IMG/VR virus record: IMGVR_UViG_3300027522_001051
Coordinates: 1-21,334 of that record
Strand: one strand, 5' to 3'
Origin: a virus
DNA length: 21,334 bases
Shown here: piece by piece, positions 1-7,690 of the stretch
Numbering within the stretch: the first letter of the stretch is position 1
Layout: each line of letters starts with the position of its first letter
The notes under the pieces: model-generated
Databases searched by the model: none
Seen by the model: only the letters and a program-made list of their open reading frames with translations
What the model was told of the DNA's origin: nothing
Made by a program: the position numbers and the translations under genes

Positions 1-189
1 AAGAGATGGAACTGAGCATGGAAGAATCAAGTAGAACCAGAGGTCACTACGAATTTCATTCAATAGCAAAATCTGGTTCTTAATGACTTGGATGTAACTG
101 TCTTTCTCCAAGTCTTCTTGAAAAGTGATGTTAGGGTACACAAGCACCCTAACAGTTTTCACCTTCTTCTTATCGTCAAAGAGTTTCAT
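1..189 (-). CDS. Hypothetical protein, N-terminal part only (window edge); possibly a glycosyltransferase
   Basis: This reading frame begins with ATG at 189-187 and runs off the left edge, so only the first 63 residues are visible. It starts MKLFDDKKKVKTVRVLVYPN. Its ATG overlaps the stop of the DUF262-HNH gene (ATGA), which indicates translational coupling in one transcript. The visible part has a basic start, then a beta strand (VRVLVYP) followed by a helix (QVIKNQILLLNEI) and a second hydrophobic strand (LWFYLILP). That beta-alpha-beta start fits a Rossmann or GT-B-like fold, and similar N-termini occur in putative glycosyltransferases of marine T4-like phages, but this is from memory and weak. 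The frame is well supported; the function is not. Confidence 0.72.
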   Translation of the reverse strand, partial: MKLFDDKKKVKTVRVLVYPNITFQEDLEKDSYIQVIKNQILLLNEIRSDLWFYLILPCSVPSL

Positions 190-1670
190 GCGGCCTCTTT
201 AGTTTTAAGCATCTCCATGAAATCATCACCATGCATATTCGACTTCTTGATGTTAATCCTCTTAGAGCAAACTACAAGATTGGAATATTCAGTAACACCA
301 CCAAGAGCAACACCGAACGAGCGAGGGATAAAGTGATCCCCAGCAAGGTCATCTTCAACAATAGGTTCGTCAGTGTAGAAACACTTACCGCCCTGTTCTT
401 GCCACTTCTTCAAGATTTCTGAACGAGTGAATGATACCCTTGGATCAAGTTTTATCAAACCCATCTGAACTTCCTTCTCTGGAGAAGGAAACAAAGGACT
501 TTCAAGATACTCTATATCAAGAACCTTAAAGATGGTTTTGATAGCATTACCATTCTTACCATTAAAGAGTTCATTAAACTCCTTCATCTGATTACCATTA
601 TCCATCGTTTCATTCATATACAACTTTGTAGTTGTATCACTCCAACGAGTATAGATATCAAAGAATGCTGGAGAATACTTTTCTGGTACAACATTAAATC
701 CACGATTTTGAGATTCAACAGCATACAATACAAGCATCAGTGAAGTCATAGGATTCAACTTTACCTTATATTCTACTGGTACAGCCTTCAATATAGCAAG
801 AGCAAGATTAAGGATATCTTCAATCTTCTTCTTATCCTTAAACTTAACGACATAATCACCGTTAGGAGACTGAACCTTCTCAGCCCAGAGATAATGACCA
901 TCCTGTGTGATTCCAGAGCGCCAACCATTTATTACTAAGTAGATAAGAGAAGATAACCACTCATCAACTTCCATGTGTCCACCCAAGGTAAACTTACTAG
1001 AGAAGTGTTTCAAGTACGACTTTTCTACACCCTTCTTTATAACAGTGTAGCGTTCAAATAAAAGATGGGGATCAAGTTTTACAGCAGGATCATCGTTTCC
1101 ACGAGCAGTATCACGAACATACTCAGAATAAAAACCAAGGATTGCATTACGAAGTTCTTGTGGCCTCATACCATTCACGTTGTTAAGCACATTGATAAAA
1201 AGGTGAGCAGTTTGAAGATCAGTTAAATCTTCATACCACTTACAAGTGATACGATAATCCTTGATGCGCTGATAGATTTTTGGGTATGAGGCAAGGAGTT
1301 CTCCAGCAACCATTCCACCGATATCACAAAAATCTACTACTAATCCTTCAGGCATTGGATAATCACCATCAAGGTAATCAGTGATTGAAGTGATCCTCTG
1401 CTGACCATCAATGATTTCATAGCAATAACCACCATCAGTTTTTATAACACGAATATGGACTTCTGGGATACGAGCATAGGTATTCAATAGAACCGTAAGC
1501 ATTATGTTCTGCTTCCATTCTTCAGTAGTGACCTTTTCACGTTGATAAGCACGTTGCTGAGTATTGATATTGGGGTTTGTTGTCCAAAGGACAGATAAGT
1601 CTCCGTTGTTGCATGGTACTTCACTTTTACCGAAATACGTCTCGGCGTCTTCACAGGCGTAATATGTCAT
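186..1670 (-). CDS. DUF262-HNH nuclease (GmrSD-like/ParB-like N-terminus, HNH C-terminus)
   Basis: A 494-residue protein with two recognisable ends. The N-terminal half carries the DUF262 signature: QQRAYQRE near 38-45 and DGQQR at 88-92, the ParB/sulfiredoxin-like nucleotide-binding motif found in GmrS of the GmrSD type IV restriction enzymes. The C-terminus has an HNH-type beta-beta-alpha nuclease module: Cys430, Asp445-His446 in GDHFIPRS, Asn464 in YSNLVVC, and Asn473/Lys475 in RINIKKS. The pattern looks intact, so an active DNase is likely. ATG 1670 has a strong Shine-Dalgarno (AAGGAG, 5 bases away). The gene has its own promoter at 1765-1793 and a folded leader. By family it could be an NTP-stimulated nuclease for modified DNA; in a phage it might degrade host or competitor DNA. 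The target is unknown. Confidence 0.85.
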   Translation of the reverse strand: MTYYACEDAETYFGKSEVPCNNGDLSVLWTTNPNINTQQRAYQREKVTTEEWKQNIMLTVLLNTYARIPEVHIRVIKTDGGYCYEIIDGQQRITSITDYLDGDYPMPEGLVVDFCDIGGMVAGELLASYPKIYQRIKDYRITCKWYEDLTDLQTAHLFINVLNNVNGMRPQELRNAILGFYSEYVRDTARGNDDPAVKLDPHLLFERYTVIKKGVEKSYLKHFSSKFTLGGHMEVDEWLSSLIYLVINGWRSGITQDGHYLWAEKVQSPNGDYVVKFKDKKKIEDILNLALAILKAVPVEYKVKLNPMTSLMLVLYAVESQNRGFNVVPEKYSPAFFDIYTRWSDTTTKLYMNETMDNGNQMKEFNELFNGKNGNAIKTIFKVLDIEYLESPLFPSPEKEVQMGLIKLDPRVSFTRSEILKKWQEQGGKCFYTDEPIVEDDLAGDHFIPRSFGVALGGVTEYSNLVVCSKRINIKKSNMHGDDFMEMLKTKEAA

Positions 1671-1694
1671 CTTTTCTCCTTTCGAGAGATTTAA

Positions 1695-1756
1695 TGTGTT
1701 GGGTTTACCCTAGGCAAACATTTAACACAAGTTTTCGATGGGGACAATTCCTCATC
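1695..1756 (-). promoter_or_regulatory. Structured 5' leader of the DUF262-HNH gene (two hairpins)
   Basis: The roughly 90-base leader between promoter and start codon contains two inverted repeats. The first, at 1737-1756, pairs GATG(a)GG with CC(c)CATC around a 6-base loop. The second, at 1695-1729, pairs TGTGTT with AACACA and, inside that, GTTTGCC with GGGTAAAC around a tiny loop. Neither is followed by a T-tract, so they are not ordinary terminators. A 16-codon frame (MRNCPHRKLVLNVCLG, ATG at 1755-1753) spans most of the leader and starts almost at the predicted transcription start; it may be a leader peptide or chance. Confidence 0.5.
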
Positions 1757-1764
1757 TTATATAG

Positions 1765-1793
1765 AGTATAGACTAATTTTATATCTTTGTCAA
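1765..1793 (-). promoter_or_regulatory. Sigma-70-type promoter for the DUF262-HNH gene
   Basis: A perfect -35 (TTGACA, 1788-1793) is separated by 17 bases from a near-perfect -10 (TATACT, 1765-1770). It lies in the 138-base gap between the two accessory genes downstream of gp43, so the DUF262-HNH gene can be expressed independently of the polymerase transcript. Confidence 0.8.
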
Positions 1794-1808
1794 GGACTTT
1801 TTTACATT

Positions 1809-2951
1809 TTATCGAATTATATCTATCTTATTCATGGTATCTTCATTCCATACCTCAAGCTCCTTTCTAATTCTTCCGTCAGCAACTATATTGTTATATC
1901 GTTTAATAGCTTTTTTCTTCCACCAATTAACGATATTCTCCATCTCAAATTTATCATACTGATCACCCTTTATCAAGGTATCGGTTTTACCAAGCAGAAC
2001 ATCCTTTGCATTGGAATATCCATATGTACTCATGAAGAAACGTTTTTTGGTTGTGACATCACTCGCCTTAGCAATAGCATCACAAAAGATTTTATACCCT
2101 TTAGCATCATACTCTTTCAAACTATTTTTAATAATAGATACAAACTTAGTCTGCATCTTTAATTTTCTGCTTGCTGTAGGTATTCCCTTATCTGTCTTAA
2201 CTGGAACTAACTCTTCACCACCATTTCTTTCAGTAAACCAATCTTTCAGCTCTGGATAGATTTCTTCCCCCAATGTCAATAGAAATTTAGATTCCGTCAT
2301 ACCTTGGAATCTCAAATATGGCCGCATACCGTCATACATCGAAGCTCCACCATTTGCAGTTTTCAGATTTCCATATAAAGATGTGGTTTCGAATAAACAA
2401 AACTCATTATTATACTTCTCATTTAACATTCTACGAGTGTCGTGTGAACAGCAGATGGCAGCAAGTAATTTACCACCAAGACAATTAAATCCAAATGGTT
2501 GTGCGGGTACAATATTAAAACCCATGATTGCACGATGATTGAATATATCTAAATCTGGCACACCACCAAGGAAATCATTACGAGGTTTACTATTAATCAG
2601 TGGACTACCATATCGAATGAAACCTACAATAGTGTTCGTACTCTTTTCTTTAACTACAAGCTTCAATGCCTTGCCTGGATTTTCATCAGGAGAAAATGAA
2701 GCAGTCTTCTCAATTAAAGTGTCAAACACTTCGCCTGGAACTTTTACAACTTCGAAATCCATATCTTCTGGATGCATATTATAATCTTGAAACAATTCAT
2801 CTTCAATACTCATACCTGGCAGACCAGCTGGCATATCCTTTACTCGTTCAATCTTTCTTGCACGAAAATAATCATCGATACGATTGAAATCTTTAAAGTA
2901 GTTCATTACTTTATGAGCAACATAAAATGTATCTTGTTTTTCTAAAATCAT
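1809..2951 (-). CDS. Protein of 380 residues, distantly DUF4338 (DruA)-like
   Basis: I recognise this only by a distant pattern. Residues about 108-220 follow the order of motifs in DUF4338 proteins, the family of the Druantia defence protein DruA: IVGFIRYG, then PRNDFLGG, NHRAIMGFNIVP (109-149), a helix with GGKLLAAI, then LNEKY followed by FCLFETTSLYG (184-194) and a ..AN..S..Y..M pattern. In DUF4338 the equivalents are an RD-IGW motif, NN-RFLILP, and LLETF. The C-terminal third is basic (MQTKFVSIIKNSLKEY; WWKKKAIKRYNN), compatible with nucleic-acid binding. Its ATG overlaps the gp43 stop by one base (TAATG), so it is co-translated with the polymerase. No catalytic residue can be assigned. 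Alternative: a marine-phage protein family unrelated to DruA. Confidence 0.8.
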   Translation of the reverse strand: MILEKQDTFYVAHKVMNYFKDFNRIDDYFRARKIERVKDMPAGLPGMSIEDELFQDYNMHPEDMDFEVVKVPGEVFDTLIEKTASFSPDENPGKALKLVVKEKSTNTIVGFIRYGSPLINSKPRNDFLGGVPDLDIFNHRAIMGFNIVPAQPFGFNCLGGKLLAAICCSHDTRRMLNEKYNNEFCLFETTSLYGNLKTANGGASMYDGMRPYLRFQGMTESKFLLTLGEEIYPELKDWFTERNGGEELVPVKTDKGIPTASRKLKMQTKFVSIIKNSLKEYDAKGYKIFCDAIAKASDVTTKKRFFMSTYGYSNAKDVLLGKTDTLIKGDQYDKFEMENIVNWWKKKAIKRYNNIVADGRIRKELEVWNEDTMNKIDIIR

Positions 2952-5434
2952 TAAAAGAAATCCTCTAGTGTAGATTGGGCGCCGTAACTTATTAACCAGT
3001 TAATCTTTTCAGTGATCACCTTGAGTGGCTCAATGAATGATTTCTCATACTGCATATCATAGTCTATCTTATTAGAAATATCAAGTTCCTTTGGTACTTC
3101 TGTCATAAAAGAAAATGCAGAGGAGGAATAGATATTTGGCTGCCTCATATGAAGGAAACGTATCTTGTCTCCGTTTTGTATCAATTGGTATTTGTTTTCT
3201 AGTTTCTTCTTTTTGATCAGATGATTGTATAGGATTGCTCCTTTACAGTGGATGGGAGCTCCCTTTGCAAATAGAGTACTCTCACCAGAAAACTTTTCTA
3301 GTCCATTGACTGACCTTGGATATGCAATATCTTCTGGTGGTAGATTCATAAATTCGTCCCTAAACTCTTTTATGAAAGTATTTAGCATTTTCTCATCACC
3401 CGACATTATAATCTTTAGTGCTTCCTTGATCTTCTCTCTACAAGGAGCAGGAGTAGATGACTTGACTGCTTCAATACCCATAATCTTTAAGTGAGGTTCC
3501 TTATATCGAACACCTTCCATATCATGAACATTGAGGATATATCGTTTCTTTGCAGTCCAAATCCCCTTGTCAGCAATTGCTTCTCTGGCCATAAACATCT
3601 TTTGATCGTATGCATTTACAGTTTTAGCAAGAGCTTGATAAGATTTGTCAATAAAAGGTTCCAACTTCTCTTTTGCAACCTTATCCAAGAAGGTGACGAT
3701 TTTGCTAGTCTCAGCTCCTTCTTTGAAGACACTATTAACCAGTGAGTCAAAAGTGATGTAAACTGAATCAGTATCACTTGCAATAACGTAATCCACGTGC
3801 TTGGTTTCCAAGATTTTGTTAAGATAAATGTTGAGACTTTTTTCAATCCAACGTATAGATAATTGCCCAGAAGTCGTAATTGCAGTAGCAACCAACAAAT
3901 CAAAATACCTAAACCAATTATTGCCAATTGCACCATAAGCGGAATTAAGAGAAATCTTCTTTGCCATTTGGATGTTATCGTATCTTGATATTTTCTTGAG
4001 TATTGAGGAGTCATTAGTGTCCTCATACTGTTGTTTAGCTTCGAGCATAAGTTTTTTATATTTAACACGGTCATTATACATATTCTCCATTAATTCTGGC
4101 AAAAACCCTCTAACGTCTTTACGAAAAAACGCACCATTAGGAGTCATACAATACTCTGTATCATTTTTAATCTTACCATCTAATATCTTATCAACCATAC
4201 CCTCAACCATATCAGTACCACCATTCACCAATGTCTCAGGCGAAATGTTATACTGCATTATAAGGTGAGGATATAGCGAGTTCAAGTCAAAAGACATAAC
4301 CCATTTGTGCATACCAACTTGTGGGTCTTTTACATACGCACCTTCAAACTTTTCTACCTTTTTGTGTTCAGTCTTTTGTGGGATAACAATATTCTTTTTT
4401 CGTAGATAGTTGTATATTACAATATCCCAATAACGAACAGAGCCAAGGACATCAGTAAAGTTGACCTTACCATCATACGCCATAGTTAAACACAGTTCAA
4501 TAAGACGCATCTTATCTTCTAGTTTATCTACAATCTCAACGTCTTGAATGTTGTATTCGATAAACGATTGATAGTCTTTCTGATACCATTCTTTGAAAGT
4601 TTCATATGGGTTGCCGTCTTTGCGTTCACCTAGCTCTACAAATGCAATATGGTCTAGTGTGTATCGTTCTTGGTTTGTATATGTAAACTTGCGATATAGA
4701 TCAAAGAAATCTAGTGCAGCAACACCGTAAATATTATAGACTTGTTGTTTACGGCCCATCTGATATACTTCACGTTCATGCACCTTACCCCAAGGAGATA
4801 ATTTATCAACCATCTCTCCACCTAGAATTTTTGCAATTCGATTACACAGATAAGGAATATCAAAAAACTCAGTATTCCAGCCAGTAATAACGTCTGGCTC
4901 AATCATAGACCAAGTGTCAAGGAATTTAAATAGCAAGTCTGCTTCATCCTTACACAAGCGATAGTCCACATCATCACGATGGTTTTGGAACTCATGAAGA
5001 CCCCAAACAATAATCTTTTTGTTTTGGTGGTTCTTCATTGTGATTGACAGCATAGGTTCTGCTGCATCTTTTGGATTTGGAAATCCGTTCTCGCATTCAA
5101 CCTCAATATCAATCGTCACAATGCATAGCTGATCTTTATCCCACGGAATATCGTTAGGAAACTCATCACCAATGTAGCAATAATTGTATTGAGTGTTACC
5201 AAACACAAGACCTTGCTTCTTATGAAGATCATACCAATCCTTCGCCTCTGTAATAGAGTCGAACTTGTTGGGTTTTACATGCTTACCATCTAAGGTCTTA
5301 TACCCAGTGGGTTGTGAAACAAGATCAAAAAGTGTAGGTTCATAACGAATCTTCTTCTTGAAACGAAGGCCATTATCAACTCCTCTAACGAAAAGTTGAT
5401 TGCCCCATTGAAGTACATTAGTGTAAAAGTCCAT
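2951..5434 (-). CDS. gp43: DNA polymerase gp43, family B, with 3'-5' exonuclease
   Basis: The phage replicative polymerase, 827 residues, close to T4 gp43 (898). Exonuclease motifs are intact: Exo I TIDIEVE (Asp109, Glu111), Exo II WNTEFFDIPYL (Asn187, Asp192) and Exo III YNIQDVEIV (Asp298). Polymerase motifs are A DLNSLYPHLI (383-392), B KKISLNSAYGAIGN (492-505) and C ASDTDSVYI with catalytic DTDS at 554-557. It ends in STLEDFF, like the C-terminal clamp-binding peptide of T4-type polymerases. The start MDFYTNVLQWGNQL matches the usual beginning of marine gp43 proteins. There is no well-placed Shine-Dalgarno; the promoter -10 lies only six bases before the ATG, suggesting a leaderless message, while a hairpin covers the same stretch on read-through transcripts. 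Confidence 0.98.
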   Translation of the reverse strand: MDFYTNVLQWGNQLFVRGVDNGLRFKKKIRYEPTLFDLVSQPTGYKTLDGKHVKPNKFDSITEAKDWYDLHKKQGLVFGNTQYNYCYIGDEFPNDIPWDKDQLCIVTIDIEVECENGFPNPKDAAEPMLSITMKNHQNKKIIVWGLHEFQNHRDDVDYRLCKDEADLLFKFLDTWSMIEPDVITGWNTEFFDIPYLCNRIAKILGGEMVDKLSPWGKVHEREVYQMGRKQQVYNIYGVAALDFFDLYRKFTYTNQERYTLDHIAFVELGERKDGNPYETFKEWYQKDYQSFIEYNIQDVEIVDKLEDKMRLIELCLTMAYDGKVNFTDVLGSVRYWDIVIYNYLRKKNIVIPQKTEHKKVEKFEGAYVKDPQVGMHKWVMSFDLNSLYPHLIMQYNISPETLVNGGTDMVEGMVDKILDGKIKNDTEYCMTPNGAFFRKDVRGFLPELMENMYNDRVKYKKLMLEAKQQYEDTNDSSILKKISRYDNIQMAKKISLNSAYGAIGNNWFRYFDLLVATAITTSGQLSIRWIEKSLNIYLNKILETKHVDYVIASDTDSVYITFDSLVNSVFKEGAETSKIVTFLDKVAKEKLEPFIDKSYQALAKTVNAYDQKMFMAREAIADKGIWTAKKRYILNVHDMEGVRYKEPHLKIMGIEAVKSSTPAPCREKIKEALKIIMSGDEKMLNTFIKEFRDEFMNLPPEDIAYPRSVNGLEKFSGESTLFAKGAPIHCKGAILYNHLIKKKKLENKYQLIQNGDKIRFLHMRQPNIYSSSAFSFMTEVPKELDISNKIDYDMQYEKSFIEPLKVITEKINWLISYGAQSTLEDFF

Positions 5435-5440
5435 TGTTAG

Positions 5441-5469
5441 ACTATACCACCTTTGTAGTTATTTGTCAA
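5441..5469 (-). promoter_or_regulatory. Promoter for gp43 (leaderless start predicted)
   Basis: TTGACA (5464-5469), 17-base spacer, TATAGT (5441-5446). Six bases then separate the -10 from the gp43 ATG, so the expected transcription start is at or next to the A of the start codon. It lies in the 42-base gap after the RimK-like gene. Confidence 0.75.
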
Positions 5470-5475
5470 GGGTAT
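5444..5475 (-). promoter_or_regulatory. Hairpin in front of gp43, possible autogenous operator
   Basis: On transcripts that read through from regA/rimK, ATACC-CTTG (5475-5467) can pair with CAAAG and GGTAT (down to 5444), with small bulges, around a loop containing AAATAACTA. The 3' arm contains the only Shine-Dalgarno-like run (AAAGGTGG). T4 gp43 represses its own mRNA by binding a hairpin with an AAUAACUC loop next to the Shine-Dalgarno, so the resemblance is suggestive. The hairpin overlaps the promoter, so only read-through RNA would carry it. Confidence 0.45.
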
Positions 5476-5476
5476 A

Positions 5477-6898
5477 TTAATCTATTTCGTCTGTTTCATC
5501 GCCTTTTTCTGACCAATCAGATAAGACAAATTTTCTACTTGGATTGACACTAACTTTAAATCTTTTCAACAAATCTCTATTAATAAGAAATGTACTTGCA
5601 GCATCTTCTAGCTGAAGTCCAATAGGAACATCTGTATAAATCATATTATTAAATTTTACATTTATATATACTATTGGCCGTTCAGTAATCTTACCAATAT
5701 GAGTAGGTTTTGAAATTCCCTGTAATTTGCTGGTGAATTTTTTACCCTTTCTCTCCCACTTAACAGTTTTACCAGACACTTCTACTTTATCAACAACTAA
5801 CATAGATGCCTTTGTACCATTGCCGGTATCAAATTTAGCTCTTATTGGTCCATATCCATCAATCTCTACAGTCTCATGATAACCCGATTCTTGATTAAAA
5901 TCAAACCTTCTGTGTACAGGATTTTGCAAATACTCAACCATTAATTTAACGATATCTTTTTCTTTTGTTGGTTCTTGTGGAACCGTAGTCATATCGTAGT
6001 TTTGAAACTCTGATCCCATACCAGGCGAACCATTACACTCTAAGACATAAATTTCATTATTTACAATTGCATGATCAACACCAACCATGTATGCACCCGT
6101 TGCTCTAGCAGCTGCAAGAACTTCTGCCTTCTCATCTTTACTCAAGGTATAAGGTTTTGTCTTTGCGCCCATATGACGATTGGAACGAAAATCTTTTTCT
6201 GGTTTAATTCTCTTAGTTGAGGCAACGATACGACCATTAAGAACGATAGTCCTAACGTCAAATTCTATTTTTAAAAATTCTTGAATGATAAGGGGCGCAT
6301 TGAATTTCCACAATGACTGAATAACACTCATCATGGATTCCATACTGTCAACCTTAGAAACACCGATACCTTGTGTTCCTGTCAAAGTTTTGATAATGAC
6401 AGGAAACTTACCACCGATACGTTCATGAGCATCAATAATACTTTTTTCATTGTTGACCAGTGATGTACGGGGAGTGTTGATATTGTTTCGTTCAAACGAT
6501 GTATAGGATGACATTTTATTATCACATGTCAACATACCATCACGATCATTGATCATCATGCAACCAGCATTTTGCAGTGTACCTAGTAATGCAAGACCAA
6601 TCTCATCTTGCAGAACACCAGCCCGCACAAACACCACAGTCGATGCAGTTTCAACTTCAATATCTTTTTCTTCACCATCATAATTTTTAATGGAAACTAT
6701 ACCCTTTTCGATATCGTTATCAGACACCCATGCCTCAGTTGTTACCACCCTATAGCATGGCAATCCTAAGTCTGAACAGGCCGCTAAGAGCATACCAGTA
6801 ACAACTTCTGGTTTTTTTGATTTAGAGTTTGTTAAAATAAGAACTGTTATCTTATCTCCAACAGCTTCCTCAGTTATAAAAGACTTGAAATTTTCCAC
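5477..6898 (-). CDS. rimK: RimK-type ATP-grasp ligase fused to a retropepsin-like (RimB/DUF785) domain, with a capsid-targeting N-terminus
   Basis: A 473-residue fusion. Residues about 17-325 form an ATP-grasp ligase like RimK, which adds glutamates to ribosomal protein S6: PVIIKTLTGTQGIGV (166-180) in the ATP-binding lobe, FDVRTIVLNGRIVAS (213-227), and the metal-binding end LECNGSPG (Glu287, Asn289). Residues about 340-460 match the ATP-dependent zinc protease/RimB family: DTGNGTKAS (357-365) carries the aspartate, and FLINRDLLKRFKV with NPSRKFVLS is the typical end. The first ten residues, MENFKSFITE, closely resemble the capsid-targeting propeptide of T4 internal proteins (MKTYQEFIAE), cleaved by the prohead protease after the Glu. 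The start is GTG, two bases past the regA stop (TAA-TA-GTG); no other start is available before residue 36 and an in-frame stop lies upstream. Substrate unknown. Confidence 0.9.
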   Translation of the reverse strand: MENFKSFITEEAVGDKITVLILTNSKSKKPEVVTGMLLAACSDLGLPCYRVVTTEAWVSDNDIEKGIVSIKNYDGEEKDIEVETASTVVFVRAGVLQDEIGLALLGTLQNAGCMMINDRDGMLTCDNKMSSYTSFERNNINTPRTSLVNNEKSIIDAHERIGGKFPVIIKTLTGTQGIGVSKVDSMESMMSVIQSLWKFNAPLIIQEFLKIEFDVRTIVLNGRIVASTKRIKPEKDFRSNRHMGAKTKPYTLSKDEKAEVLAAARATGAYMVGVDHAIVNNEIYVLECNGSPGMGSEFQNYDMTTVPQEPTKEKDIVKLMVEYLQNPVHRRFDFNQESGYHETVEIDGYGPIRAKFDTGNGTKASMLVVDKVEVSGKTVKWERKGKKFTSKLQGISKPTHIGKITERPIVYINVKFNNMIYTDVPIGLQLEDAASTFLINRDLLKRFKVSVNPSRKFVLSDWSEKGDETDEID

Positions 6899-6900
6899 TA

Positions 6901-7305
6901 TTAAGTTTCCCGTTTTTTGCCAATGTTATACTTAGTCTCTAACGACCACTCAGATTTATCTTTGAATGATATAACTTTGATTTGACTAAGAGGTGCAGAT
7001 GGTTCTGCGACACCAACAATTTCAACCAAGCCCCAATCATTGAGAAGATTTACAATTGTATTTCTCCTTGCAATATCATTCTCAGAAAGATTAGTACTTT
7101 TACCGTCTAGTGCGAATAGTTCCTTAAAATGAACAATATAATATTTACCCTGCTTATGTAAAATATGGCAGGATTGATATAATTTCTTTTCTTTACGTGA
7201 AGCAACTCCAATTCGTGATAGTGTCTCTCTTACTTTCAGAAAATCATCGGGCTGTTTCAAAACAACCTCTAACATGTCCTTCTGTGTCCAACTAACTTCT
7301 TCCAT
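6901..7305 (-). CDS. regA: RegA translational repressor
   Basis: RegA binds short AU-rich sites at start codons of early phage mRNAs, including replication genes, and blocks ribosomes. The match to T4 RegA is strong along the whole length: KQPDDFLKVRETLSRIGVAS, KLYQSCHILHKQGKYYIVHFKEL, LLNDWGLVEIV and VISFKDKSEW. I chose ATG 7305 (134 residues) because AGGGTGG lies five bases before it. A GTG at 7314 would add three residues. An ATG at 7275 (MLEVVLKQPDDF) aligns best with the T4 start and is a real alternative, but its Shine-Dalgarno is only two bases away. It overlaps the end of gp62 and sits in the T4 position between gp62 and gp43, with the RimK fusion inserted after it. Confidence 0.96.
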   Translation of the reverse strand: MEEVSWTQKDMLEVVLKQPDDFLKVRETLSRIGVASRKEKKLYQSCHILHKQGKYYIVHFKELFALDGKSTNLSENDIARRNTIVNLLNDWGLVEIVGVAEPSAPLSQIKVISFKDKSEWSLETKYNIGKKRET

Positions 7306-7690
7306 TTTTTCCACCCTTATATGTTCTTTGTTTTATGGCAGAAATCTGTTCATCATCTAGTACATCAAGAGCGGCCTTAGCCTTCTCATTATTATATCCA
7401 TAATACTCTTTAACATACTCTAGATTAGCTAATTTCGTCGCCTTCGCCCAAGGACTAAATCGTTTCCTTGGTCTTAGACTATTTAGGAAAAAGTCAAACT
7501 GTAACTTTTTATCTATGTTTGGTAGTTGATTTATCTCATTAACAAATAATATAGTATCTTGAAACGGCATAAGACACTTATTCACAACAAAAGGCGGGTA
7601 TTTCTTTTCCCACGTTTTATCCCCACTATCCATCAAAGGTTCTTTTGTTTGGTTAATCGCTTTTAAGTAGTCTTTTAATTCATAAGTCAT
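7292..7690 (-). CDS. gp62: Clamp-loader small subunit gp62
   Basis: The small subunit of the sliding-clamp loader, which works with four gp44 subunits to place gp45 on primed DNA. It is 132 residues, the short form typical of marine T4-like phages (T4 gp62 is 187). Typical stretches are YELKDYLKAINQTKEPLMD, WEKKYPPFVVNKCL, KKLQFDFFLNSLRPRKRFSPWAK and LEYVKEYYGYN; the RPRKRFSPW block corresponds to the PRGKRYGKW block of T4 gp62. The ATG overlaps the stop of the upstream DUF6817-like gene (ATGA). Unlike in T4, three extra genes separate it from gp44, so the two loader subunits are not immediately coupled. Confidence 0.93.
   Translation of the reverse strand: MTYELKDYLKAINQTKEPLMDSGDKTWEKKYPPFVVNKCLMPFQDTILFVNEINQLPNIDKKLQFDFFLNSLRPRKRFSPWAKATKLANLEYVKEYYGYNNEKAKAALDVLDDEQISAIKQRTYKGGKNGRS

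Noticed and set aside
3616-4074. Minus-strand open frame of 152 codons inside gp43
   Set aside because: It lies in another frame of a fully conserved polymerase region, is leucine/serine-rich without motifs, and has no start signal of its own.
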